A DNA stretch of 64,000 nt from an uncultured Paracoccaceae bacterium (GTDB lineage Bacteria; Pseudomonadota; Alphaproteobacteria; Rhodobacterales; Rhodobacteraceae): positions 1-64,000 of the forward strand of contig CALKOT010000005.1 in the NCBI GenBank assembly GCA_938092015.1, in the 5' to 3' direction. Shown here one piece after another: positions 28,668-37,206 of this stretch. The notes under the pieces are model-generated. The model searched no databases and was not told the DNA's origin. It saw nothing but the letters and a program-made list of their open reading frames with translations. The position numbers were made by a program, and so were the translations under genes. Each line of letters opens with the position of its first letter. Position 1 is the stretch's first letter.

Positions 28668-29468
28668 ATGCGCCTTGAGGGAAAATCAGCGCTGGTGATT
28701 GGCGGCGGGCAGAAACCCGGCAACGGCCCGGTTGGCAATGGCCGCGCCGTATCGCTGACCTATGCGCGTGAGGGCGCGTCGGTGATGGTTGCGGACCGCG
28801 ATCCTACGTCGGCTGAGGCTGTGGTGGCCGAGATCACGGCGGCGGGCGGTCAAGCGACTGCCCTGACTGTCGATGCGCTTGTTGAGAATGATCTGGCGGC
28901 GGCGGTAGCTGAGACCGAAGCGAAGCTAGGCGGCCTCGACATCCTTCACAACAATGTCGGCCTGTCGATTGAGCTGGGCGATGCGCCAGTGACTGAGATT
29001 GAAAGCGATGTGTTCGATAATTCGATGGCCCTGAACCTCCGCTCAATGGTGCTGGCCTGCAAACACGCGTTGCGAGGGATGCGGGAACGACGGAAGGGCG
29101 TGATCATCAACATCTCGTCCATCGCCGCGACTGAGGCTTATCCATGGGTCGGTTACAAGGTCGCCAAAGCGGGCATTCTTGCGCTGACCGAGCAGCTGGC
29201 GATCCAGAATGCGGAATACGGCATCCGCTGCGTGTCTCTCGCCCCAGGCAAAATTGACACGGTGATGGCGGTCGATGCGCGGGCCAAGGCCTGGGGAAAA
29301 ACTCGCGAAGAGATCGCGGCAGAGCGGGCGGCGTCTGTGCCGATAGGTCGTCAGGGCACCGCCTGGGATGTAGCGAATGCGGCGCTGTTCATGGCCTCGG
29401 ATGAGGCGTCATTTATCAGCGGCGTGCATCTGCGGATCGACGGCGCCGCTGGGTGTCGGGTGGGCTAG
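28668..29468 (+). CDS. SDR-family oxidoreductase
   Basis: A 266-residue short-chain dehydrogenase. The cofactor loop is a long variant, VIGGGQKPGNGPVGNGRA, followed by DILHNNVG, the catalytic Ser in INISSIAA and Tyr/Lys in YKVAK. The C-terminus GVHLRIDGAAGCRVG is typical of the FabG-like clan. AAAAAGGAG precedes the ATG. Substrate unknown. Confidence 0.85.
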   Translation: MRLEGKSALVIGGGQKPGNGPVGNGRAVSLTYAREGASVMVADRDPTSAEAVVAEITAAGGQATALTVDALVENDLAAAVAETEAKLGGLDILHNNVGLSIELGDAPVTEIESDVFDNSMALNLRSMVLACKHALRGMRERRKGVIINISSIAATEAYPWVGYKVAKAGILALTEQLAIQNAEYGIRCVSLAPGKIDTVMAVDARAKAWGKTREEIAAERAASVPIGRQGTAWDVANAALFMASDEASFISGVHLRIDGAAGCRVG

Positions 29469-29608
29469 CCTGCAACTCTGATTAGATATTCATCTGTGGG
29501 ACTGCGGGCAAAGCAACAGTCCGGCGGAAAGTTGTGTTAAGCTATCTCAAACGCAGAAATTGCTATCAACGCCGTCCTTAAAGATCATGCGGCAACAGAG
29601 AGAAACCC

Positions 29609-29992
29609 ATGAAGAAAGTCGGTCTGGTTCTGGTCGCGCTAATTGCAGCGCTACATGCTTACATAGCTTGGTTTGAGATGTTCGCTTGGACCTCACGCGG
29701 CCCTAAAGTGTTTGATATGTTCCCACCGGAACTGTTTGAACAGACCATACAACTGGCGGCCAACCAGGGCATCTATAACGCTTTTCTGGCTGTCGGACTG
29801 GTTTGGGCACTCTTCATTAAAGACGAAGAATGGCAATTCAAAATAGCCGTATGCTTTTTGAGCTTCGTTGCAGTTGCAGGTGTGGTCGCAGGCGTAACCG
29901 TCGCGCTGAAGTCTGGCCTTCCGCAATTCGTGCCAGCGAGTATCGCGCTGGTGCTCTTACTTCTGTCGCGTAGGAAACCGGCGTCGCCCTAA
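29609..29992 (+). CDS. DUF1304 membrane protein
   Basis: A 127-residue protein with four hydrophobic helices, matching the DUF1304 family: LIAALHAYIAWFEMFAW near the start and AANQGIYNAFLAVGLVWALF in the middle. Inner-membrane; function unknown. Stands alone between an SDR gene and convergent rsmD. Confidence 0.8.
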   Translation: MKKVGLVLVALIAALHAYIAWFEMFAWTSRGPKVFDMFPPELFEQTIQLAANQGIYNAFLAVGLVWALFIKDEEWQFKIAVCFLSFVAVAGVVAGVTVALKSGLPQFVPASIALVLLLLSRRKPASP

Positions 29993-30026
29993 ATCGTAAG
30001 CGCCCGCCACAGATCACTACTGAACG

Positions 30027-30587
30027 TCACGCTCGCGCGATCAACACACGGGTCTCCCCGTATTTTCGCTCATCGAACAGATCGGCGAATTCGGGTGCCT
30101 CTTCATCGGCCGCGCATTCGTAGATGACCAGCGCGCCTTCGGCGATCCAGCCACCATCTTTGGCTGACTTCAACGCTTTCGCCCCAAGCCCCTTGCGATA
30201 GGGCGGGTCGAGGAAGATCAGGTCGTACGGGTTATCCCGATTTTCCCCCAGATTGGTCGCATCGCGTCGCCAGATCTTGGTCACGCCCATCAGGCCCATG
30301 GCTTCGACGTTGGTGCGGATCAGGGCGCGGCTGGGGCCATGGTCGTCTACAAAGATGGCGCGGGTGGCACCCCGGCTCATCGCCTCCAAGCCCAGCGCGC
30401 CGGTGCCTGCAAACAGGTCCAGTACGCGGCAGCCTTCGGGCGCGCCATCGTAAGGACCGTGGGCCAGAAGGTTGAACAAGCTTTCACGCACGCGGTCTGA
30501 CGTGGGCCTGAGATGCGCCTCACCGCCACCCGCTGCGCCCGGGGCGGCCAACGCCTTGCCCCTGAATTTACCGCCGATGATCCTCAT
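30027..30587 (-). CDS. rsmD: 16S rRNA (guanine966-N2)-methyltransferase RsmD
   Basis: A 186-residue enzyme with RIIGGKFRGKALAAP at the start, RPTSDRVRESLFNLL, the SAM motif LDLFAGTGALGLEAMSRGA and the catalytic LDPPYRKGLG. It methylates G966 of 16S rRNA during 30S assembly. The start overlaps the end of the class V aminotransferase gene by four bases. Confidence 0.95.
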   Translation of the reverse strand: MRIIGGKFRGKALAAPGAAGGGEAHLRPTSDRVRESLFNLLAHGPYDGAPEGCRVLDLFAGTGALGLEAMSRGATRAIFVDDHGPSRALIRTNVEAMGLMGVTKIWRRDATNLGENRDNPYDLIFLDPPYRKGLGAKALKSAKDGGWIAEGALVIYECAADEEAPEFADLFDERKYGETRVLIARA

Positions 30588-31810
30588 AGAACTGCATCCA
30601 AAGCCTTGATTGCCCGGTCCACTTCGTCAGCGCTTGTATAGTGCACGAAACTGAGCCGGAGCGCACCGTGGTCAGGGTCGACGCCCATGTTTTGCACGAG
30701 TTCGCGCGAATAAAAATCACCACCCCAGCACATCACTTTGTGCTGGACCATCTCAGTGGAAATCTCGGCGCCTGGCCGGTCACAGGCCAGCGCGACTGTC
30801 GGCACGCGGAGGTCCGGATCAGCGGGGCCGAGGATGCGGACGTCGTTGCGGGCGCGGAGGTAGTCGAGGAGGGGCGCCAGCACTTTCGTCTCATGCGCTC
30901 GCATCAGATCGCCGAGGCGGCTCGTCCTCTGGCAACCCGGCGAGCTGGCGCCAAAATGGTGCGCATCCAGTGCATCCAGATAGTCCGCTACGCCGTTCAT
31001 GGCTGCTTCTTGTGCGTGGTCCGGCCCGGCGGGGGTTAGCCGTTTGCCATGAAGGCCTGCGTTGAAATCATGGCCCTGATTTCCCAACCGCATCGGCAGA
31101 TCGCCGCGCACAACCATGACGCCCTGATGGGGCCCATAGGTTTTGTAGGCTGAGAACAGGTAGACGTCGCAGCCCAGCGCCCCGACATCCGGCATGGCAT
31201 GGGGCGCATGGCTGACGCCATCGACGACCGTCGCCGCGTCAGCAGCTTTGGCCCGCGCGCAAATCTCAGTAACCAGGTTCGTGGCGGCGACGATGTTTGA
31301 GCAATGCGGGAACGCCACGACACGGGTCTTGTCATCCAGAAGATTGTCGAGATCTTCGAGGTTCAAAAGGCCGGTTTCCGGGTCCACATTCCAGTCGCGC
31401 ACCTCAACACCCATCTCGGCCATTCTGCGCCAGGCGCCACGGTTCGCCTCATGGTTCTGATCAGCGACGATCACAGCATCGCCCGCTTTCATCACATCGC
31501 GAAAGGCGTGGGCGAGGGTGTAGACGTTGGCGGTGGTTGAAGGGCCCAACATCACCTCCTCCGTCTCGACGCACAACCATTCGGCCATGCGCCTGTGCGC
31601 GTCGTCCATCCATCGCCCCGCTTCGGTTGAGGCCGGGTTTGGCGCGTATGGCTGCATTTTTAGGCGGGTGTAGAATTCTGTCAGCCGTTCGATCGTGTGG
31701 CGGGCAGGGTAAGATCCGCCCGCGTTTTCGAAGAAAGCCCAGTCTTTCAGGGAAGGTTCGGAAAAGGCCGGAAACTGGGCGCGGACAAAGGTGAGATCAA
31801 GTTCAGTCAT
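30584..31810 (-). CDS. Cysteine desulfurase-like class V aminotransferase
   Basis: A 408-residue PLP enzyme of the NifS/kynureninase-like fold. Conserved features are ENAGGSYPARHTIERL at the start, the DGVSHAPHAMPDVGALGCD strand and the PLP lysine in FSAYKTYGPHQG. It resembles the TIGR01976-type 'cysteine desulfurase family' proteins rather than IscS or SufS, and no ISC/SUF genes adjoin it. Between hxlR-type regulator and rsmD on the same strand, 18 bp after the former. Confidence 0.8.
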   Translation of the reverse strand: MTELDLTFVRAQFPAFSEPSLKDWAFFENAGGSYPARHTIERLTEFYTRLKMQPYAPNPASTEAGRWMDDAHRRMAEWLCVETEEVMLGPSTTANVYTLAHAFRDVMKAGDAVIVADQNHEANRGAWRRMAEMGVEVRDWNVDPETGLLNLEDLDNLLDDKTRVVAFPHCSNIVAATNLVTEICARAKAADAATVVDGVSHAPHAMPDVGALGCDVYLFSAYKTYGPHQGVMVVRGDLPMRLGNQGHDFNAGLHGKRLTPAGPDHAQEAAMNGVADYLDALDAHHFGASSPGCQRTSRLGDLMRAHETKVLAPLLDYLRARNDVRILGPADPDLRVPTVALACDRPGAEISTEMVQHKVMCWGGDFYSRELVQNMGVDPDHGALRLSFVHYTSADEVDRAIKALDAVL

Positions 31811-31828
31811 AGGCTGCCTGCAAGGATG

Positions 31829-32194
31829 TCAGACGGCGCTTTCCCGCCCCGACCGAATGGACTTCAACCGGTGCCCGACCGAAACGATGCTGTCAATCGC
31901 CGGCACCAGTTCAGCGCCAAGATCCGTGAGGCTGTATTCAACCGAGGGCGGCGAAGTCGGCTTGACCAATCGGCTGACGACGCCACTTTCCTCAAGTTCG
32001 CGCAATCTAGCGGTCAGCACCTTTGCCGAGATTGGGGGAATATCTGCGCGCAACTCACTGAACCGGCGCGGTCCAGCGCGTAAACACCAGATCACATTGA
32101 CTGTCCAGGCGCCGCCGATCACCCCCATGCATAAGGTTAGGGCGCATTCGCCCGGCGGCTGCGGCGCGTGATTTCTGCGCATTTTCAGAGCCAT
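31829..32194 (-). CDS. HxlR-family transcriptional regulator
   Basis: A 121-residue winged-helix protein: CALTLCMGVIGGAWTVNVIW, FSELRADIPPISAKVLTARL and RELEESGVVSR follow the HxlR pattern exactly. Such regulators often respond to electrophiles or redox state and control the divergent neighbour. That neighbour is a GST-like gene 135 bp away, with a palindrome between them. Confidence 0.88.
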   Translation of the reverse strand: MALKMRRNHAPQPPGECALTLCMGVIGGAWTVNVIWCLRAGPRRFSELRADIPPISAKVLTARLRELEESGVVSRLVKPTSPPSVEYSLTDLGAELVPAIDSIVSVGHRLKSIRSGRESAV

Positions 32195-32230
32195 GTCAGC
32201 CTTGCAAGGTTACCAAATGGAAACTCGAAA

Positions 32231-32245
32231 CTTCGGTAACCGAAG
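32231..32245. promoter_or_regulatory. Candidate HxlR operator
   Basis: CTTCGGTAACCGAAG: 7-bp perfect arms around one base, between the HxlR regulator and the GST gene. A second, partly overlapping inverted pair GGTTACC...GGTAACC spans 32209-32242. Location and symmetry suit autoregulation and control of the GST gene. Confidence 0.45.
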
Positions 32246-32329
32246 GAAACCACGTTTACAAGGGATATCACAATTCATAACTGATTTGGCGAAGGCGGCC
32301 TTCACCCTTTCACCAGACGGAGATGACCG

Positions 32330-32940
32330 ATGAAACTTTACTACAAACCAGGCGCATGTTCGCTTGCCAGTCATATCGCCCTGCGCGAAGCGGGCGCTGA
32401 TTTCGATCTCGAAAAGGTCGACACCGGCGCAGGCGTCACCGAAACCGGCGCAGATTTTCTGGCGATCAGCGCGATGGGCTATGTTCCTGCGTTGACGCTG
32501 TTCGATGGCGAGACGCTGACTGAAGGCCCGGCAATTTTGCAACATATCGCTGACAGCGCCCCTGAAACCGGCCTCGCCCCAGCCGCTGGATCGCGGGACC
32601 AGACAACGCTGCACGCTCGGCTGATTTTTGTAGCATCTGAGCTGCATCGCGCCTTCGCCCCGTTCTTTGCATCGGAACCGCCGGAAGGCGAGGCGCGCGA
32701 AAAGCCGTCGCAAAGCTGGCCAAGCGGTTCGACCACCTTGAAGGCCTGCTGGAAGGGCGTGATCATCTGGTCGGCGAAAGATTTACTGTGGCTGACGCCT
32801 ACGCCTTTGTCGTGTCCAGTTGGGCCATCCCAACCAAGATCGGCCTTGATCGTTGGCCCAATGTCCGCACTTTTGTCGACAGGATCGCCAAACGCCCGGC
32901 GGCGCAGGCGGCGATGCGGGCCGAAGGCCTGATCACCTGA
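32330..32940 (+). pseudogene. GstA-type glutathione S-transferase gene with a -1 frameshift
   Basis: The N-terminal GST domain reads MKLYYKPGACSLASHIALRE through LTEGPAILQHIAD. After EGEARE the frame goes wrong at a run of four A (32700-32703). Shifting by one base restores KAVAKLAKRFDHLEGLLEGR, the FTVADAYAFVV motif and a proper end RAEGLIT at 32938-32940. A single missing A would explain it. The corrected product of about 203 residues is the normal GstA length. Either a fresh mutation or a homopolymer sequencing error. Confidence 0.8.
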
Positions 32941-32988
32941 CTGGAAAGAGGGAACGCCCGGCGCATTCCCTCAAAAACGGAGAACACA

Positions 32989-33369
32989 ATGACGAAACTA
33001 GACTATGAAGGTGTACAGGCAGCGATCACGCTTTATCTCGACGGCCTTTACCACAGCGACACCAATCTGCTGGGCCAGGTGATGCACCCTAACGCCCGCT
33101 ATGTGACTGCAACGGCAGAACCGACGATCAACATGGGGATGGGTGAATACCTGCCGATAGTTGACAAGCGGCCGTCACCTGCTTCGCGCGGCGAACCCCG
33201 CCAGGACAGGATTCACGGTATTGATTTTGCTGGTCCCAACACCGCTATCGTACGGCTTGGCTGCGCCATCGCAGAGCGGCGGTTCACGGATTTTCTGTCG
33301 CTGATCAAAGAGGATGGCCAATGGCGCATCATCTCAAAAGTCTTCCATTACGACATCGTTGAGGTGTAG
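32989..33369 (+). CDS. NTF2-like (lumazine-binding-type) protein
   Basis: A 126-residue single-domain protein of the SnoaL/NTF2-like fold: VQAAITLYLDGLYHSDTNLL, HPNARYVTATAEP, DFLSLIKEDGQWRIISKVFH. The putative lumazine-binding subgroup fits best. Function unknown. It follows the GST gene by 48 bp and precedes the tautomerase by five, so the three may be one operon. Confidence 0.75.
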   Translation: MTKLDYEGVQAAITLYLDGLYHSDTNLLGQVMHPNARYVTATAEPTINMGMGEYLPIVDKRPSPASRGEPRQDRIHGIDFAGPNTAIVRLGCAIAERRFTDFLSLIKEDGQWRIISKVFHYDIVEV

Positions 33370-33374
33370 CGCCC

Positions 33375-33581
33375 ATGCCTTATGTGAACATCAAGGTAAC
33401 GCCAGAGGGCGTCACACCTGAAGCAAAAGCAAAGCTGATCGCCGGTGTAAGCACGTTGTTGGGGGATGTTCTGGACAAGCCCCCATCTATCACCTTCGTC
33501 ACAGTCGATGTTGTCGAAACAGAAGATTGGGGTGTCGGTGGCCTGCCCGTCCACGAATACCGCCGACTGACAGCGCAATAA
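33375..33581 (+). CDS. 4-oxalocrotonate tautomerase-family protein
   Basis: A 68-residue tautomerase beginning MPYVNIKVTPEGVTPEAKAK. After Met removal, Pro1 is the catalytic base of the family. PPSITFVTVDVVETEDWGVG matches the central strand and its conserved charged residues. It probably isomerises keto-enol compounds; substrate unknown. Last gene before a strong terminator. Confidence 0.85.
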   Translation: MPYVNIKVTPEGVTPEAKAKLIAGVSTLLGDVLDKPPSITFVTVDVVETEDWGVGGLPVHEYRRLTAQ

Positions 33582-33582
33582 A

Positions 33583-33611
33583 AAAGGCCCCGGCGCTGCA
33601 CCGGGGCCTTT
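33583..33611. terminator. Bidirectional rho-independent terminator
   Basis: AAAGGCCCCGG CGCTGCA CCGGGGCCTTT: an 11-bp perfect stem with A-rich sequence on the left and T-rich on the right, starting just after the tautomerase stop. It serves the convergent tautomerase and acuI genes. Confidence 0.9.
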
Positions 33612-33633
33612 CAGATTTGAATTTTCTGCCTGA

Positions 33634-34626
33634 TCAGGCGTTGACGTCGACCACAACGCGGCCTTTGACGCCGCCTTTCAGGATCGACGCGCCCAAAGCT
33701 GGCAGGTCGGACAGGTTCGCCATCTCAACCATTGCTTCCAGCTTATCCATCGGCAAGTCAGACGCGATCCGGTTCCATGCTTCTACGCGCGGTGCGTAGG
33801 GCTGCATGACTGAATCGATGCCCAGCAGGTTTACGCCGCGAAGAAGGAACGGGATCACTGTCGTTGGCAGTTTTGCGCCGCCTGCAAGGCCAACCGCAGC
33901 GACCGATCCGCCGTAGGCCATTTGGGTCAGCACTTTGGCCAGCATCGGGCCACCAACAGCGTCAACGCAGCCTGCCCACATTTCCTTTTCCAGCGGCTTG
34001 CCTGATGGCTCAGCCAGCTCTTCACGCGCGATGATCTGAGATGCGCCGAGAGAATTCAGGTAATCCGCCTGCTCTGGCCGTCCGGTGACGCCAGCGACGT
34101 CGTGGCCCAGCGCCGCCAGGATCGCAACTGCGACAGAACCCACGCCACCTGCAGCGCCAGTGACCAGTACAGTGCCGTCGTCAGCTTTCAGGCCGTGGTT
34201 TTCCAGCGCCATGACCGACAGCATCGATGTGAAGCCAGCCGTGCCGACAGCCATTGCCTGTTTGGTGGTCAGGCCATTGGGCAACGGAACCAGCGTATCA
34301 GCTTTGGCGCGCGCTTTCTGCGCATAGCCGCCCCAGGAAACTTCGCCAACGCGCCAACCGGTCAGAACGACTTTGTCGCCTGCCTTGTACCGGCTGTCGG
34401 ATGACTCAGAAACGGTACCTGCGTAGTCGATACCGGGAACATGTGGGTAGTTGCGCACAAGGCCGCCATTGCCAGTCAGGCAAAGGCCGTCTTTGTAGTT
34501 CAGGGTCGAATATTCGACATCGACCAGAACTTCGCCCTCGGGCAGCTGATCGGCTTCGATGGACTGAACTGACTGGCTGATTGCGCCGTCTTCGGCTTTT
34601 TCGACGACGAGTGCGTTGAAACCCAT
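33634..34626 (-). CDS. acuI: Acrylyl-CoA reductase (AcuI/YhdH-type MDR protein)
   Basis: A 330-residue zinc-free medium-chain reductase of the YhdH/AcuI group: STLNYKDGLCLTGNGGLVRN, YPHVPGIDYAGTV, VTGAAGGVGSVAVAILAALG for NADPH, and LLRGVNLLGIDSVM near the C-terminus. AcuI reduces acryloyl-CoA to propionyl-CoA, detoxifying acrylate formed by DMSP cleavage. The ATG with GGAGGATGTC upstream is used. Divergent from a FadR-type regulator, with two operator-like repeats between. Confidence 0.88.
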   Translation of the reverse strand: MGFNALVVEKAEDGAISQSVQSIEADQLPEGEVLVDVEYSTLNYKDGLCLTGNGGLVRNYPHVPGIDYAGTVSESSDSRYKAGDKVVLTGWRVGEVSWGGYAQKARAKADTLVPLPNGLTTKQAMAVGTAGFTSMLSVMALENHGLKADDGTVLVTGAAGGVGSVAVAILAALGHDVAGVTGRPEQADYLNSLGASQIIAREELAEPSGKPLEKEMWAGCVDAVGGPMLAKVLTQMAYGGSVAAVGLAGGAKLPTTVIPFLLRGVNLLGIDSVMQPYAPRVEAWNRIASDLPMDKLEAMVEMANLSDLPALGASILKGGVKGRVVVDVNA

Positions 34627-34684
34627 GACATCCTCCGGGGATTGATTGATGACGTTGGGCCAGGTTTTGCGTGTCGTTTTTCTA

Positions 34685-34697
34685 TTTGTCAAACAAA
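34685..34697. promoter_or_regulatory. Candidate FadR-type operator, copy 1
   Basis: TTTGTCAAACAAA: 5-bp arms (TTTGT/ACAAA) around CAA, close to acuI. A second copy lies 26 bp away centre to centre, between the divergent acuI and regulator genes. Confidence 0.6.
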
Positions 34698-34711
34698 TCT
34701 CCATTCGCTAA

Positions 34712-34722
34712 TTGTCAAACAA
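34712..34722. promoter_or_regulatory. Candidate FadR-type operator, copy 2
   Basis: TTGTCAAACAA repeats the first site in the same register. The pair lies 30-70 bases upstream of the regulator's GTG start, suggesting autoregulation as well as control of acuI. Confidence 0.6.
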
Positions 34723-34751
34723 AACAAAAGCCCCCGTTTTCGGAGCGTTCC

Positions 34752-35486
34752 GTGGCTAAGAAGTCTGCAAAATCTGAGGATCAAAGCCTGCCCGCGACCA
34801 TCGCGGCGGGGCTAAGGGAATCGATTCTGGCCGGCGATCTGGTGTCCGACGAACGTTTGCCAGGCGAGCAAGAACTGGCGGAACGCTTTGGCGTATCCCG
34901 CCCCACTATCCGCGAGGCGCTGAAACGGCTGGCGGCGCAGAACCTGATCCGATCGCGGCGCGGACCAACTGGCGGCACATTCGTGAACCGGATGAGTTGG
35001 GGTGAGGCGAATGACAGCCTTGCCACGCTTTCCATGCTCGCGATCGGCATGCAGGGCGCCGATCCGGCTGAGGTGATTGAGGCGCGGCTGGCTTTATTGA
35101 AATCCTGCTTGCCCTTCGCTGTTAAGCGGCGTGGCGAGGATCATCTGGCAAAGATGCGGGTTGAGGTTGATGTGCAGCGCGGTGCCGGAACGTCGGATGA
35201 AGATTTCTGCGCCTCGGACGTGCGCTTTCATCGGGCGCTAGCCGATGCGGCGGGCAACCCGATGCTTAGTTTTCAGATGGCGGGCGTTGTTGAAGGCATG
35301 CAGCCCCTACTCAACCTCATCACCTATCAGGCCCGCGATCGTGAAATGATGGCGGCGGGCGCTGAGGAAATCGCAGACGCAATCGAAGCGCGCGACGCCA
35401 AGGCGGCTGAGGCCGCGCTGGCGCGGATCGCGGCTTATGTATCGGGCCTAGCGACCGGGCTACTTACACGCAGAGACGCAAAATGA
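34752..35486 (+). CDS. FadR-subfamily GntR transcriptional regulator
   Basis: A 244-residue regulator with a GntR winged helix (LPGEQELAERFGVSRPTIRE and LIRSRRGPTGGTFV) and a helical FCD ligand domain (EARLALLKSCLPFAVKRRGE; VRFHRALADAAGNPML). The GTG start has GGAG seven bases upstream. Divergent from acuI and overlapping the DUF2182 gene by four bases at its end. The likely effector is an acid or acyl-CoA linked to AcuI, by inference from position. Confidence 0.85.
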   Translation: MAKKSAKSEDQSLPATIAAGLRESILAGDLVSDERLPGEQELAERFGVSRPTIREALKRLAAQNLIRSRRGPTGGTFVNRMSWGEANDSLATLSMLAIGMQGADPAEVIEARLALLKSCLPFAVKRRGEDHLAKMRVEVDVQRGAGTSDEDFCASDVRFHRALADAAGNPMLSFQMAGVVEGMQPLLNLITYQARDREMMAAGAEEIADAIEARDAKAAEAALARIAAYVSGLATGLLTRRDAK

Positions 35487-36424
35487 TCCTTACAAAAGTT
35501 GATGACCCCCGTTTTCTCACCGTGGTGGTCGCATTGCTGTTTTCCGCCGCGCTTTGGATTGCGACGTGGTCTGTCATGGGTTCCATGGACATGGGTGCGA
35601 TGGATATGTCGGCCGACATGAAGGGCATGGAAATGTCCGGTATGGAGGCATCGACGGAAAAGCCGATGGCCATGGACGGCATGAAGGCCGAAGCCCCAAT
35701 GAAGATGGAAGGGATGGCTGACCAATCGACCGCGATGGAAGGCATGAACATGTCTGGCGGCGCGATGCAGATGGACATGTTCGGGATGTCCATGGATCCA
35801 AACGACTGGTCCGCACGCACCATCGTGGAAACCTCAGCTATGTGGCTTTTGATGATGGCGGCGATGATGCTGCCCGCCATGGCCCCGGTGATGAGTGTCT
35901 ATGCAGGTATTTCGGTCAAAGAGGATACGGGCGTCCGTCTAGCCCTACGTATCAGCCTGTTCACTGTCAGCTATTTTCTGCTGTGGGCGATATTCTCGGT
36001 CACAGCAGCGATCATCCAGATGGCGCTTAGATCATCAGACATGTTCACTATGGGCGGCACTGTTGCGACCCCACTGATGGCGGGCATTCTCGCGTTGATT
36101 GCGGGTCTCTACCAATTCACGCCGATCAAGGACGCCTGTCTGAAACACTGCCGGCATCCCCTCCACTACCTTCTCCAGCACTGGAAACCCGGCCTTGCAG
36201 GCGCATTTCCAGTTGGTGCGCGCCATGGGCTTTACTGCTTTGGCTGCTGCGTCGCCTTCATGGGGCTGATGTTCATTTTTGGCGCGATGAATATCTGGTG
36301 GATGGCGGTTATCGCCGCTTACTTCCTCGCCGAAAAAATCCTGCCCAAGGCTGAGTTGTGGAGCCGTATCACAGGCGCGCTTCTCATCGCCGCCGGGGCG
36401 TATATGATAATTACGAATCTCTGA
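35483..36424 (+). CDS. DUF2182 membrane protein with a Met-rich periplasmic-type loop
   Basis: A 313-residue integral membrane protein. After the first helix (VVVALLFSAALWIATWSVMG) comes about 75 residues packed with Met and Asp/Glu (MGAMDMSADMKGMEMSGME and repeats), then DUF2182 helices including LLMMAAMMLPAMAPVMSVYA and the cysteine/histidine segment PIKDACLKHCRHP. Methionine clusters of this kind bind copper(I) in CopA, PcoA and CueO-type proteins. DUF2182 proteins are described as predicted metal-binding membrane proteins. Metal handling is thus likely, and copper is the best guess. Confidence 0.75.
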   Translation: MILTKVDDPRFLTVVVALLFSAALWIATWSVMGSMDMGAMDMSADMKGMEMSGMEASTEKPMAMDGMKAEAPMKMEGMADQSTAMEGMNMSGGAMQMDMFGMSMDPNDWSARTIVETSAMWLLMMAAMMLPAMAPVMSVYAGISVKEDTGVRLALRISLFTVSYFLLWAIFSVTAAIIQMALRSSDMFTMGGTVATPLMAGILALIAGLYQFTPIKDACLKHCRHPLHYLLQHWKPGLAGAFPVGARHGLYCFGCCVAFMGLMFIFGAMNIWWMAVIAAYFLAEKILPKAELWSRITGALLIAAGAYMIITNL

Positions 36425-36435
36425 AAGGGTTGGTC

Positions 36436-37098
36436 ATGGCCAAAAAAGACAAGAAATCTAAGAAAAAGGATACCTCGTCGGACATCCCCAAGTGGGAGTT
36501 TAACGGCGAGCTTGCCATGAACTGTAACTGTGACGTGTTTTGCCCATGCGTGATTTCGCTTGGCGCCGCGCGGCCAACACAGGGTTACTGCCAAACCTGG
36601 TTCGGCGTGAAATGCGATGATGGCTTTTACGGCAATACAGATCTGGCCGGGCTTTCCGTCGGCTTCATGGTCGACATCCCGGGCCGTATGGGCGAGGGCA
36701 ACTGGACTGTTGCGCTGTACATCGACGAACTTGCTGACGAAAAGCAGTTCAATGCGCTTGAGATGATCATGACCGGGTCCGCCAAGGGCACCACTGGTCT
36801 CTTTCAAATGTTGGTTGGCAACTACCTTGGCGCGCGCCGTGAACCCACATCGTTCACAATCGCAGACGACGGAATTCGGACCTTTACCGCTGGCCGCGCG
36901 ATCTTTGGCCAGATCAAACCGCTTCAGGGCGCGGACCCCTCAAAAGGCGGTGTGACGATCAACAACACGCCCTATTGGATGGGACCGGTTGTGACGACCG
37001 CCGTTGGCCTGAAATCCAAAGTTCGCGATTTTGGACGGACATGGAACTTTGACGGCAACTCGGCTGAGATTTGCCAGATCGAATGGGCCGGGCCGTAA
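36436..37098 (+). CDS. DUF1326 protein
   Basis: A 220-residue protein with a Lys-rich N-terminus and the family signature MNCNCDVFCPCVISLGAARP (cysteines spaced CNC...CPC), then WFGVKCDDGFYGNTDLAGL. AAAGGG precedes the ATG. It sits directly after the DUF2182 gene, a pairing I recognise from other proteobacteria. The cysteine cluster fits metal binding; function unknown. Confidence 0.8.
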   Translation: MAKKDKKSKKKDTSSDIPKWEFNGELAMNCNCDVFCPCVISLGAARPTQGYCQTWFGVKCDDGFYGNTDLAGLSVGFMVDIPGRMGEGNWTVALYIDELADEKQFNALEMIMTGSAKGTTGLFQMLVGNYLGARREPTSFTIADDGIRTFTAGRAIFGQIKPLQGADPSKGGVTINNTPYWMGPVVTTAVGLKSKVRDFGRTWNFDGNSAEICQIEWAGP

Positions 37099-37178
37099 TT
37101 TTCCAATGACTTAGCCCATTTGGGTTATGCGCTGAAAACCGAGTCGCCCTCAGGATACTGACGGGGCGGCTGAGATGG

Positions 37179-37201
37179 GCGCCTCGTATTTGATGAGGCG
37201 C
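37179..37201 (+). promoter_or_regulatory. Hairpin overlapping the ribosome binding site
   Basis: GCGCCTC GTATTTGAT GAGGCGC: a 7-bp perfect stem whose right arm holds GAGG, the only Shine-Dalgarno-like sequence for the ATG five bases beyond. Pairing would hide the site. It could also be a weak terminator for the preceding DUF1326 gene (TTT follows). Confidence 0.5.
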
Positions 37202-37206
37202 TTTCA

